DNA of 64,000 bases, taken from the NCBI GenBank assembly GCA_947179155.2, contig OX359286.1, positions 13,705,913 through 13,769,912 of the forward strand. The letters run 5' to 3'. The notes under the pieces are model-generated. The model was not told where the DNA came from, did no database searches, and worked only from the letters and a program-made list of their open reading frames with translations. This document shows, one piece after another, positions 22,022 through 33,135 of this stretch. The stretch's first letter is position 1. Each line of letters starts with the position of its first letter. Source of the stretch: Hedera helix. Taxonomy: Eukaryota; Streptophyta; Magnoliopsida; Apiales; Araliaceae. Made by a program: the position numbers and the translations under genes.

Positions 22022-22960
22022 ATGCCACCTAGAAGAAATAACTCTACTAACAATGATAGTAGCGCTGATGGTATGGCTCAGCTAGTTAATACATTAGCCC
22101 AATTAGTATAAAATCAACAGTCTGGGCAACGTGGTATAGTAGTAGAATTCAAGCGATTGAACCCGCCCATATTTGAAGGGACTATAGATCCTACTATCGT
22201 TGAGAAGTGGATTCAATAAATGGATAAGGCATTTGACTTATTAGGGAGAACCGAAACTAATAAGGTGACGTTGGCGGTTTATTAACTGTAGTGTGGGGCT
22301 TATGATTGGTGGCTTATGGAGAAAAGGAAGCACGAGAGAAATCCTGAACCCTACACTTGGAGCATGTTCAAAGAGGTATTTACCAACAAGTACTTCCCTA
22401 GAACGATTCAGGCACAAAACGAGAGTGAATTCATTAGGCTAGAACAAGGAAGCAAGACAATTGCCCAATTTGAAGTTGAGTTTGCAAAGTTCGTTAAGTA
22501 TGCACCTACCTTAATACCAGATGAGGTAACAATAGCCCGTAGGTTAGAGAACGGGTTACGGGTCGACATAAGGCATGGCGTTGCGTCTTTTGAGCTACCC
22601 ACATATGATGCGGTGCTCCATAAGGCATTGGTTATTGAGAAGGGCCTAATAGAGATTGAAAATAGGGAAAATGCGAATCAAAAGAAGGAGGAACCTTCCA
22701 GGGGAGAGTTGATCCATGGGGGACGTGCGAAAAAGAGAACTGGTAGATTTCGAGGAAATCAAGTAAACTAAGAGGACGAATTGATATGTGGGAAATGTGG
22801 TAGGAGCCACCCAGACAAAGAGTGTCATTGGAATACGAGTGCGTGCTTTCATTATGGAGAGTTAGATCATAAAATTGTGCAATGTCCCAAGAACCCTCCA
22901 CCTAAAGGAGATGCAAGGAAGGAGGAAGTAACCATAACAAGTCTAAGGCTAACTTGAGGA
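22022..22960 (+). pseudogene. Broken gag of element 1
   Basis: The frame starts at an ATG at 22022 and is interrupted by several in-frame stops (near 22109, 22216 and 22283), after which 22316-22771 is open. The open part resembles the retrotransposon gag (capsid) domain: 'YTWSMFKEVFTNKYFP', then 'EFIRLEQGSKTIAQFEVEF' and 'FVKYAP'. A stop at 22769-22771 is followed in frame by a zinc-knuckle pair: CGKCGRSHPDKEC and a second one in which a Cys is replaced (CFHYGELDHKIVQC). No protease or pol follows before the polypurine tract. Gag is known to assemble the particle around element RNA; this copy cannot. Confidence 0.75.
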
Positions 22961-23075
22961 TGGGTGTTTTAACATTCAGGCAACCAGTATTAAGGTATGT
23001 AACTCTTTTGTTATTTGAACATGTTAGTTTTAGATATACGCTTATGATTTGAAAATTTAGAGGACCAAATTCTTT

Positions 23076-23091
23076 TAAGGGGGGGAGGTAA
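23076..23091 (+). other. Polypurine tract of element 1
   Basis: An AAGGGGGGGAGGTAA tract lies directly before the 3' LTR start TGTAAGACCC at 23092. Confidence 0.75.
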
Positions 23092-24747
23092 TGTAAGACC
23101 CACAAAAATTAGTCCCACGTCACCTTTTTAGGAAAACTCAACTCCTTCCTTAGACTATAAATAGAATACTAACCCTTTTGTTTTACTTCATCAACTTAAG
23201 GGCCTCCAATTTTGAGTAATGATCTTGTTGTGTGAGAGTTTTTTATAAAAATACATCCTTAGTTAATTTTTTGTAATCAAGGACGTAGGCAATCTGCGGA
23301 ACTCATAATTTTCGGGTATATTTTTTCTTATTTAATTTTTCTGTATTGTCATTTTTATTTTAAATATTGTATTTAGTTTGTTAGTTGATATTTAGTTAGT
23401 AATTAGCATTTTTGTATTGTTATTATTTTTGTAGGTTTAATTATTGTTTTGTATTTAGATTATTAGTTATTAGTTTTGAATTAGTATTACTGGCTTTAAT
23501 TATTGTTTTGTATTTAGATTATTAGTTAATAGTTTTATATTAACATTATTGACTTTAATTATTATTGCTATTTAGATTATTATTTTGGCATAAGTAATAT
23601 TTGTTTGAAAAAGGATTAAATATTGAAAGAATATTTTTGTAAATATACTTATAGTTATTTTTAAAAAAGAAATAAAAAAATCTGTTAAATAATAGAATTG
23701 TTTTACTGACATTTATTTGTTATAAATTTATATTTAGAAATCGTTCGACTATTAATTTTGTGTTTAGCAATATCGAAGTAAGTGACTTTCCGAACTATTT
23801 AGTATTTTGAAATTATCGTTTATAATTATGTATGCTTTAGTAATTATTCGGATGCCTAAATGTATTGTTTCAAAAATTGTTATACTTTATTTAAGGCTTC
23901 CATTTGAATGAAAATGTTACACTTGTATTTTGTTAAAAAACCGGATCAAGTATCAAAATAGAATTTTGATTTAGAAAATGAGATTATGTGATTTTGAACT
24001 GTGAAATAAGTATAGTTTTGAATATCGAAAATATTGAGAAATTATTTTTATAAATCTCAGTCCGACTATGTATAGAACCTGTTAATATTTACCCTAGTTT
24101 CGAAATAATTTATGACCTACTAAGATGCACACCTTTAGATACCCTTCGGGGGACACTCTTCGGGGGCGTGTGCATGATAAGATACCTTAGTAAGGGGCGT
24201 ATCATTGACTTTATAGAACTATTAGGCCGTGTTACAGGGCTGATGTAACCTTAGTCACAAGGGTTGTGGATTAAAAGATACATCGAATATATTAATCATA
24301 TCCAAATCGTTTATTGAACATATTTAAATTATTTTCGAATTGTGTTTTATTATTATTCATTTTGGTTTTGAATGTATGTATCGACTATTATTATTGAATA
24401 AGAAAAGATTATTTTCAACAAGTATGTTTACTATTGTTATTGAACAAAAAAGTTATTTCGAAAAAGAGTTTTGCAAACTATATTTGATCCACCTAAGTAG
24501 TAAAAATTGTCACTTGATGAGCTTTACTTTTCACCCTTACATTAATTTTTACAAGATACCTTGTTAAGAGCCGAGCACCGTGGATACTTTTGTGGATGGA
24601 TGAAATTCTTTTTTTTTTTTTGTTTAAGACGTTTATTAGTATTTTGATAAGACTTTTGTTTATTGGAGCTATATCTCCAAAGTTATGTTTTCAGTATTTA
24701 ATTATTGAATCTTAGTGTAATTTTGATAATGAAAGACTGTTCGGTTT

Positions 24748-26261
24748 TGATAATTAGATTTTATGTCTATTTATTTAATATTTTTAGGCTTAATTATTTG
24801 TGAGTTTTAAAGTATTTTTAGGAATTTAGGTGTTTTATTTATTATTATACATTATTATTATTTTTGGCATTTTTATATTATTTTTATTTATTTTATATTT
24901 TATTGTGTAGGAAATAAAGAAGGAAGGGCAAAAGTGTAATTCTGCAAGAAGCCGGTGGCAAAATCGTAATAAAGCAGAATTTTGGGGGTCCTAAGTGTAA
25001 ATATCCAGCGCGGTGGCATTCTCGTAAATAACTCATCCGGACTTTCGCGTCATGCGCGTATGAAGGTTACAGAGACCGGAAGTGGGACGACGTCGTTTCA
25101 GCCAGGAAAGAATTAATCTTCGCGCATTGCACGGTCATGGACGAAGCGGATGTGGAACGACGTCGTTTCAAGGGACGCGGCAGAAGAACAGTCCGCGCAA
25201 TGCGCTGATGTTCAGCAGAAATAAAAAAAAATAAAACGCGCGTTGACCAAGTCAACGCCGCGTTTGGCTGGCGCATTAATTCCGGATTCCACGAATTTTG
25301 AGATTTTTTTGATTTGGATTTTAATTCCTATTAGGGTTTGGAAAAATAAATCCTATTAGGGTTTGGATATATTTGAGGCCTATAAATACATGACAAAGGG
25401 AGAGCACATACACACAATAACCTAGAGATACATTGAAGCATTGAAGCAAATGAGGCAACATCAAGGGTTCAAGGATTGGAGATTGAAGAAGTGCTACAAC
25501 ATATTTTATCCTTTATTCTTTTATCTTTAATTTTTGCTAAGATGTTGTTTAATTTGTGAAATTCTTTTTATTTACTTATGAACTAATTTTATTTTAAGAT
25601 TACAATGGAACCCAATGTTTAGTATAAATTAATTATCTCTTGTTTCAATTATTAATCTTTATAATTCATTTATCATATTTTATGCTTACATGTTATAATT
25701 GTTTGGCCATACAATTATTTGATTTCTTAGATGGCATTGGAAGATACAATCTAAGTTTTGATCTAAATATGATAACATGCATTACGTATAAAAAAGGAAT
25801 ATATTTATATATTGCATGTAAGTGTTTTGGGAAATTTAAACTTAATGAATCTATTCTTAATTATTTTACATAGGAATATTATGTAAAATAATTGGAATAG
25901 ATATTTTTATCAAACTCTTAGAAAATGTTTAATAAATATTTATGAATTTCCACTTAATGAATTGTATTTATTAAATAGTTGTCAAGAGAGTGACAATATT
26001 TATGCGAAACATTGGGGGAAGTTGTAGTCTTAACTTTTAAATCTGACATTCATCATTGCTTAATAATTTGCTTATTTTAGTTAGTTAATTTAATTCCATA
26101 AAATTTGAATCAGTTGTTTAAATAAAATTGAGTTGATATAAAATTAGCACTTGAGTATTATTATTATTATTTCCTCGTGGGATCGATACTTTACTTTCTA
26201 TTATATTACTTGTTGGCCATGTATACTTGCGTGAATTTGTCTATACATAAATCTGACAACA
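24748..26261 (+). repeat. 5' LTR of element 4
   Basis: Starts TGATAATTAG and ends CTGACAACA. A TATA box (CCTATAAATA, about 25379-25388) is preceded by the CG-rich palindrome module at 24950-25210. The same layout is present in the 3' LTR (TATA at about 33773-33782). Confidence 0.8.
24950..25210 (+). promoter_or_regulatory. CG-rich palindrome module in the 5' LTR of element 4
   Basis: After 'CCGGTGGCAAAATCGTAAT' (24953) and a second 'GTGGCATTCTCGTAAATAA' (25013) come CGCGTCATGCGCG (25046-25058), GACGACGTCGTTTC (25086-25099), CGCGCATTGCACGG (25121-25134), AACGACGTCGTTTC (25156-25169) and CCGCGCAATGCGC (25193-25205). The order alternates GCGC-type and ACGT-type sites. The module ends about 170 bases upstream of the TATA box, in U3. 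Confidence 0.65.
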
Positions 26262-26267
26262 AGTTTT

Positions 26268-26283
26268 TGGCGCCGTTGCCGGG
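26268..26283 (+). other. Primer-binding site of element 4 (tRNA-Asp)
   Basis: TGGCGCCGTTGCCGGG, complementary to the 3' end of plant tRNA-Asp, lies six bases after the LTR end. Confidence 0.9.
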
Positions 26284-26467
26284 AAAATATTTTTAATAAT
26301 TAGTTCAATATTAGTTACAATCAATTCGATTTTATTTTAAATGTTTCTAATTTTCTGTATTATTTGCTTTTGCAGGTTTTCATCTAGAAGTGTTAGCAGT
26401 TGCAAGTCATCGATCATAGCTTAAAATTCCGCTAACGTAACATTACGTTTTCCCGGAATCTTAAGAT

Positions 26468-27960
26468 TTGGGGATACGAAATTTGTGTATGAACATGAGA
26501 TCGAAGGGAAAAGAGCCAACTCCATACATAGACGAGATCGAGAGGAGGTGCCGAGCCTTGAAAAGAGTTTGCCAAGAAACCGAACAGGAACAAGGCAACA
26601 TGGAAGCTGAAAAGCAGAAATCATTAAGGGACTACGCAATGCCACGAGTCACGGAGATCCAATCAAGCATTCAAAGGCCCGCAATTCAGGCTAATACCTT
26701 TGAGATCAAGCCTGGTACGATCCAAATGATTAAAAACTCTGTGCAGTTTGGGGGTTTACCGAATGATAACCCAAACGATCACTTTAGTTAGCTTTTTGGA
26801 GATTTGAGACACCTTTAAGTACAATGGTGTTATGGAGGATACAATTCGACTTAGACTATTTCCTTTCACACTCCGTGATAAAGCAAATAGCTGACTTCAT
26901 TCGCTACCGCCAGGTTCCATCACTACATGGAATGATTTGGAGCAGAAGTTTCTCGCAAAAATTTTCCCACCAGCCAAAACAGCTAAGATGAGGAACAATA
27001 TCACTTCTTTCGTTCAGCATGATGCAAAATCACTCTATGAAGCGTGAGAAAGGTTTAAGGACTTGTTGCGATGATGTCCTCACCATGGCATTCCCAAATG
27101 GTTGCAAGTACAGACGTTTTACAACGGGTTATTTAGTAATACACGGACGAGTATCGATGCAGCGGCAGGAGGAGCATTGATGGGCAAGAATTTTGATGAT
27201 GCCTACAAGTTGCTGGAGATAATGGCAGCAAATAATTATCAATGGTCATCTACAAGGATGAATCAACCAAAGGTGGCTGGAATTTATGAGGTAGATGCGG
27301 TGACGGCATTGGCAGCACAGGTTGCTACATTAACAAAGAAGATCGATTCTTTAGGAGTAAAGCCGATACAGAATATAGCAGCTATTTGTGATATATGTGC
27401 AGGAAGCCATCCAAGTGAATAATGTGCAATCAATGCAGAATCAGTTCAGTTCGTTGGAAATTACAACAGGCAGTAAAATAGCAACAATTATAATCAAGGG
27501 TGGAGAAATCATCCCAATTTCTCATGGAGCAACAATCAAGCGCAACAGCCTGCTCCAAAACAACCATACCCACCTGGATTTCAAAATCAAGTCCCACCAC
27601 AGCAGGAGAAAAAGACAAATTTGGAGGAGTTACTTTCTAGGTACATTGCACAGAACGAGACAAGGATAAACAGTTAGGAAGTCTCAATCCGGAACATAGA
27701 AAATCAGATGGGGCAGCTTGCTAACACCATCAACAATCGCCCCCAAGGCACCTTACTAAGAAGCGCGGAGGTCAATCCTAGATGAGATGGTAAAGAACAG
27801 TGCAAGGCAATGACACTTCGTAGCGGTAAGAAGTTACCCAAAGTTGTTGAGGAAACTCCCAGTCAGACACAGGAAGATGATAGTGAGGGTGACAAGCAAG
27901 ATGAAAATAATGGAGCGCATGAGACCCCAATGTCAAAGAAAGATGCAGGCAAATAGAGCT
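26468..27960 (+). pseudogene. Gag of element 4, broken
   Basis: Athila-type gag spread over several frames. 26468-26791 is open and contains 'FEIKPGTIQMIKNSVQFGGL' (capsid region), then stops at 26789. Similarity resumes past frame changes and is open at 27102-27422 ('LQVQTFYNGLFSNTRTSIDA', 'VTALAAQVATLTKKID', then a zinc-knuckle start CDICAGSHPSE that ends in a stop). A Gln/Pro-rich part and a 'CKAMTLRSGKKLPK' block (about 27803) follow before a stop at 27955. Gag would form the cytoplasmic particle; with these breaks no full protein can be made. Confidence 0.8.
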
Positions 27961-27974
27961 CTATTGTACCACCT

Positions 27975-28620
27975 GTGCCTTTCCCCCAACAACTGCAGAA
28001 ATCAAAGTTGGATAAACAATTCTCAAAATTTTTGGAAGTGTTCAAGAAGCTACAGATCAACATTCTATTTGCCGATGCATTGGAGCAGATGTCGAGCTAT
28101 GTAAAGTTCATGAAAGATATCTTATCCAAGAAGAAAAAGTTAGGCAAATTTGAAACAGTGGCGTTAACTGAGGAGTGCAGCGCAATACTTCAAAAGAAGT
28201 TACCACCAAAGCTCAAGGATCCGAGTAGTTTTACAATTCCATGCACGATTGGCAGAAATTTTTTTGGAAGAGCATTATGTGATTTAGGAGCCAGTATCAA
28301 CTTGATGCCGCTCTCAATTTATCAGCAGTTAGGATTGAAAGAAGCAAAACCTACGAATGTCAAATTGCAGCTTGCAGACAGATCACTTATCCACGGGGCA
28401 TAGTTGAAGACGTTTTAGTCAAGGTGGACAAATTTATTTTTCCAGCTGATTTCATAGTCTTAGACTTTGAGGAAGATCGGGATATACCAATTATTCTTGG
28501 GCGCCCATTTTTGGCCACAGGGAGAACACTGATTGATGTACAAAAGGGTGAGCTAACTATGAGAGTCCAAGATCAAGAGATTACATTCAACGTATTTTCA
28601 GCACTGAAATTTCCAAACGA
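27975..28620 (+). pseudogene. Protease region of element 4, broken
   Basis: The frame at 27975-28403 has the linker 'KLDKQFSKFLEVFKKLQINI' and then the aspartic-protease active-site motif DLGAS (28281-28295) in 'CDLGASINLMPLSIYQQLGL'. It ends at a stop (28401-28403). Similarity continues in another frame from about 28404, with 'ADFIVLDFEEDRDIPIILGR' and 'PFLATGRTLIDVQKGEL'. A frameshift therefore lies between the halves. The protease normally cuts the Gag-Pol polyprotein. Confidence 0.8.
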
Positions 28621-28879
28621 CACAGAAGAATGTTTTCAGATTGATTTAATTGATGAGACAGTGAATGAAGTATTCGAAGGCAGTTGTTTCTTGGATTATC
28701 TTGAGACATCATTAGTTAGTCAATCTGCTTCGGACTTCCCATCTTCCTTGGAGTATGTGCAACTGTTGAATTCGTCTCCACCATTTGTTAAGTTTAAGAA
28801 GCAATTTGAATCTTTGGAGCATTCAGAAAGATCAACTACTCGTGCAAAGTCATCATTGGAAGAACCACCTCCATTGGAG

Positions 28880-29848
28880 CTAAAACCTCTTCCTACTCAT
28901 TTGCGGTACACATATTTGGGAAATTCATGTACTCTACCGGTTATTGTCTCGGCTTCACTCGACGAATCTCAAGAAAGCAAACTCTTACGAGTCCTCCGAG
29001 AATACAAAATGGCGTTAGGATGGACTATTGCCGATATAAAAGGGATCAGTCCTTCGTTTTGCATGCATAAGATCTTACTTGAAGATAATGCGACGCCTGT
29101 GATTGAGCAACAACATCGATTGAATTCGATCATGAAGGAGGTTGTTAAAAAGGAGATCATCAAGTGGTTGGATGCTGGAATTATCTACCCAATTTCAGAC
29201 AATTCGTGGGTAAGTCCAGTCCAATGTGTTCCAAAGAAATGAGGCATGACGGTAGTGGCCAATGCAAATAATGAGTTGATCCCTACTCGGACAGTAACTG
29301 GATGGCGAGTGTGCATGGACTATCGCAAACTTAACAAAGCAACTCGCAAAGATCACTTCCCTCTTCCATTCATTGACCAGATGCTCGACAAATTGGCGGG
29401 CCATGATTTTTATTGTCTCTTAGACGGATATTCGGGCTACAATCAGATTGCAATAGCCCCTGAAGATCAGGAAAAGACCACCTTCACATGCCCATATGGA
29501 ACGTTTGCTTTCCGAAGGATGTCTTTTGGACTATACAACGCACTAGCAACGTTCCAGCGATGCATGATGGCAATATTCTCAGACATGGTCGAGCAAAACC
29601 TTGAGGTATTCATGGACGACTTTTCGGTATTCGGGGATAGCTTCGATTTGTGCTTAGAGAATCTAATACTTGTGTTAAAAAGATGCGTGGAAACTAATCT
29701 GGTGTTGAATTGGGATAAGTGTCACTTCATGGTTCATGAAGGTATAATTTTGGGTCATAGGGTGTCGGCTAATGGAATAGAGGTGGACAAGGCAAAAATA
29801 GAGACTATAGAAAAGCTTCCACCACCTGTATCAGCGAAGGGGATTTGA
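28880..29848 (+). pseudogene. Reverse transcriptase of element 4, broken
   Basis: The region begins in the frame 28424-29242, after 'ELKPLPTHLRYTYLG', and is cut by a TGA at 29240-29242. The next frame (29246-29848) carries the palm motifs 'VCMDYRKLNKATRKDHFPLP', 'YSGYNQIAIAPEDQEKTTFT', 'FRRMSFGL' and the catalytic FMDD (29609-29620). It is cut again by TGA at 29846-29848, in front of 'SFLGHAGFYRRFIKDFS'. The palm residues themselves are preserved, so the damage seen is mainly nonsense and small indels. Confidence 0.85.
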
Positions 29849-29854
29849 AGTTTT

Positions 29855-30445
29855 TTGGGACATGCAGGTTTCTACAGACGCTTTATCAAAGACTTCTCAA
29901 AGATCACAAAGCCTCTTTGCAATCTTCTAGACAAAGATATACCCTTCAACTTCGATAAGGCATGTCTAGAGGCCTTTGAAGTATTGAAAGAAAAGCTGAT
30001 TACTGCCCCCGTGATAACTACACCAAATTGGGATCTTCCATTCGAGCTAATGTGTGATGCTAGTGACTTTGCGATTGGCACGGTCTTAGGCCAACGTAAA
30101 GAGAAAATTTTTCATGCCATATATTATGCTAGCAAAACATTGACTGATGCACAGCTGAACTATACGACCACCGATAAAGAATTACTAGCAGTTGTATACG
30201 CTTTTGACAAGTTTCGTGCCTACCTCATTGCCACAAAGGTGATTGTGTTCACAGATCACTCCGTCATCAAATACTTAATCTCAAAGAAGGACGTCAAGCC
30301 ACGCTTGATTCGATGGATCCTTCTACTGCAGGAGTTTGATCTTGAAATTAGGGATAGAAAAGGGATCGAAAATCAAGTAGCGGATCATCTCTCAAGAATT
30401 GAGAATCCTGAACATCAACAAAGAGCTGGTACATTAATTAATTAA
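29855..30445 (+). pseudogene. RNase H of element 4
   Basis: This open stretch holds the tether 'GFYRRFIKDFSKITKPLCNL' and the RNase H acidic residues in 'LMCDASDFAIG', 'TTTDKELLAVVYAFDKFRAY' and 'FTDHSVIKYL', ending with 'VADHLSRIE'. It closes with a stop at 30443-30445, and another stop follows near 30523, before the integrase. RNase H removes the RNA template during reverse transcription. Confidence 0.85.
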
Positions 30446-30589
30446 TTATTCCCAAATGAGCAGCTATTGTCAATCACAACGAAAACACCGTGGTATGCGG
30501 ATTTGGTGAATTATATTGTGAGTTAAGTGCTTCCTCTTGAGTTGAGCTACCAGTAGAGAAAAAAGTTCTTACATGACGTCAAGAATTAC

Positions 30590-31777
30590 TTGTGGGATGA
30601 ACCATTTTTATTCAAGCAGTGTGCAGATCATATGTTAAGAAGATGTGTACCCACTAAGGAAATTGAAGGTATACTTCATCATTTCCACTCATCTGGCTAT
30701 GGAGGCCATTATGGAGGGGAGAGAACGGCAGCAAAAGTTCTTCAATTTGGATTCTATTGGCCCACTCTCTTCAAAGATGCCCATGCTTTCGTGTCAAGGT
30801 GCGATAGATGCCAAAGGGTTGGCAACATTTCAAAGCGACATGAGATGCCCTTGAACAACATTTTGGAAGTGGAGATTTTTGACGTTTAGGGTATCGACGT
30901 CATGGGTCCATTCTCGTCCTCCTACAATAATTTGTATATTTTGGTTGTAGTTGACTATGTCTCAAAGTGGGTTGAAGCAGCGGCATTGCCAACCAACGAC
31001 TCTAAAGTGGTGTTAAATTTTCTACGAAAGAATATCTTCACCAGGTTTGGCACACCAAGGGCGATTATTAGTGATGAAGGCACTCACTTTTGTAATAAGC
31101 AGTTTGCAGCCCTTCTAGCTAAATATAGAGTTACTCATAAGATTGCCACAGCTTATCACCCCCAGACAAGTGGCCAAACAGAAATTTCAAATAGAGAGGT
31201 AAAACGTATTTTAGAGAAGATTGTTAATCCAAACAGGAAATATTGGTCGAAGAAGCTTGATAATGTTTTATGGGCTTATCGAACTGCTTATAAAACACCA
31301 ATTAGAATGTCCCCATACAAGTTAGTATTTGGGAAAGCTTGTCATCTGCCAGTCGAGTTAGAGCATAGTGCATATTGGGCCATTCAGAAGTTAAATTTTG
31401 ACTTGCAAGCGGTTGGTGAGAAACGTTTCCTACAGCTCAATGAAATGGATGAATTTCGTCTTCAAGTATATGAGAATGCCAAGTTGTATAAAGAAAAGAC
31501 CAAGAGGTGGCATGACAAGTGAATCATTGAGCGGAGGTTCGAACCAGGTCAAGCTGTACTCCTTTTCAACTCCAGATTAAAGTTGTTCCCAAGTAAACTC
31601 AAATCAAGGTGGTCTGGTCCATTCATCATTACCGCAGTATTTCCACATGGAGCAGTTGAGGTCGAAGAGCCTAACACGAAGAGAACTTTCAAAGTGAATG
31701 GTCAACGTTTTAAGCATTATTGGGGTGGTGACATTGTTCGTCAAAGAACCTCCATTAATCTTGCCGAACCGGAATGA
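30590..31777 (+). pseudogene. Integrase of element 4, broken
   Basis: The zinc-binding HHCC domain is at about 30675-30820 ('HHFHSSGYGGHYGGERTAAK', then CDRCQ). A TAG at 30887-30889 lies just before the catalytic core. The core (30902-31522) shows the acidic triad in 'GIDVMGPF', 'IISDEGTHF' and 'SGQTEISNRE'. A TGA at 31520-31522 cuts the C-terminal part, whose similarity continues in a different frame to 'LKSRWSGPFIITAVFPHGAV' and a final stop at 31775-31777. Integrase would insert the cDNA into the genome. Confidence 0.85.
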
Positions 31778-32744
31778 GAAAAGGGAGTAGTCAGGCTGAC
31801 GACTATACAACAAGCGCTTATTGGGAGGCAACCCAAGTTTATTTAATTCAATATCACATTAGTTAGTTTTAGTTTTTAGTGATTATCTTAGTATTGGGTT
31901 CGTTAGTTTTTATAATGTGCTTCACTCGTGTAGTTCCAGGTTATTCATGCTAAAGCCATCCAACCCGAATGCCGATCCAGTTCATTTTCCACAGCCTCAA
32001 CCTTCTTAGATTTACTTACCTCCACACTTGGATGACAAAGAAGTCCCCCCTGACGATTGATTTATTCATGGGAGTCCTTCCTTTAATTCTTTCTATATTT
32101 ACTCAATGAGGACATTATCGTATCTAAGTTTGGGGGTGGTTTATATGGTTTATATGCATTACATTTCATTAAAAATAAAATAAAATAAAATAAAATAAAA
32201 AACATAACATTTTTTTATTTTTGAGCATGCATTTGGAGTCACTTGAGCAATGTTTTGATTTCAGTGGTAAAACTTTTGGCCAATGATAATAACTCGGTGA
32301 ATTAGTTAATCACTTGTGTGAAATGAATACTGATTGTTAGTCCAATTTTTAATTGTTTACTAATTTTGGCATTTCTTGAGACCCTGTACACTTTTATGCA
32401 CATATCCAATGTGTTGCATCAGTTGAAATTTGGACTAGGTTTGTGGATTACATGTTAGTAAAAGATAAAGAAAATCTTTATTGCTTATTTGATTATGTTA
32501 TAATAAATAACTGCTTCAATGACTATCGAGAAAGGAAAATTGAAAAAAATATATTATTAATTATGATAGTTGAAAGCAGATTGACTAAGTTTATTTTTGT
32601 GGCCTTAATTACTCGAATAAGTAAGCCCTTAGGAGTGTCTCTACACTTGTGTCCTAACCATCTAATTTGGGAGTCATTGGTGAAAAGTTCGCTAAATGAG
32701 TACTTAGAAAAGCCTAATAAAAATAAACATTGCACATGCCAAGG

Positions 32745-32805
<61 letters not shown>

Positions 32806-33135
32806 ATAAGTGTATAGAGGAGCCTGATAATTTGTTAAATATCTTTTAGAGGCATTGGAATTCATTAGACTTACACGAATTTTAATTGATTTGATGCATT
32901 GGATTCACACACCCACACAAAAAGTGTTGATTGTAATGTTATACTAGTGATATATTAAGTTATGGATGAAGCATGATCGTAAAATTTTACGTGAGTCGTT
33001 ACTAATGTATCTTTGAGGCTGATATTTCAATCATTATATTGAATCATTGCTCGAGTTAATATTTATTATTAAATTTACCTAGTTTTTATTTTTGTTTTGC
33101 TTGAGGGCAAGCAAATAGTTAAGTTTTGGGGTATT
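31778..33135 (+). other. 3' untranslated internal region of element 4
   Basis: Opens with 'AGTCAGGCTGACGACTATAC' and 'TTGGGAGGCAACCCAAG' (31819-31835), a block common after Athila integrase genes and shared with element 3. 'CAATGAGGACATT' and 'AAGTTTGGGGGTGG' lie at 32104-32138. A 124-codon frame at 32443-32817 ends in an AT repeat and shows no recognisable protein features. A polypurine-like 'AAGTTTTGGGGTATT' precedes the 3' LTR. Confidence 0.65.
32747..32801. repeat. (AT)n microsatellite
   Basis: About 27 uninterrupted AT units inside the 3' untranslated region of element 4. Confidence 0.9.

Noticed and set aside
25640..25873. 77-codon frame, also at 34035-34268
   Set aside because: Same position in the two LTRs of element 4, in AT-rich R-U5 sequence. 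No recognisable features.
32443..32817. 124-codon frame in the 3' untranslated part of element 4, considered as an env-like gene
   Set aside because: It ends in a long Tyr-Ile run from an AT microsatellite and has no signal peptide, coiled coil or membrane segment typical of env-like genes.
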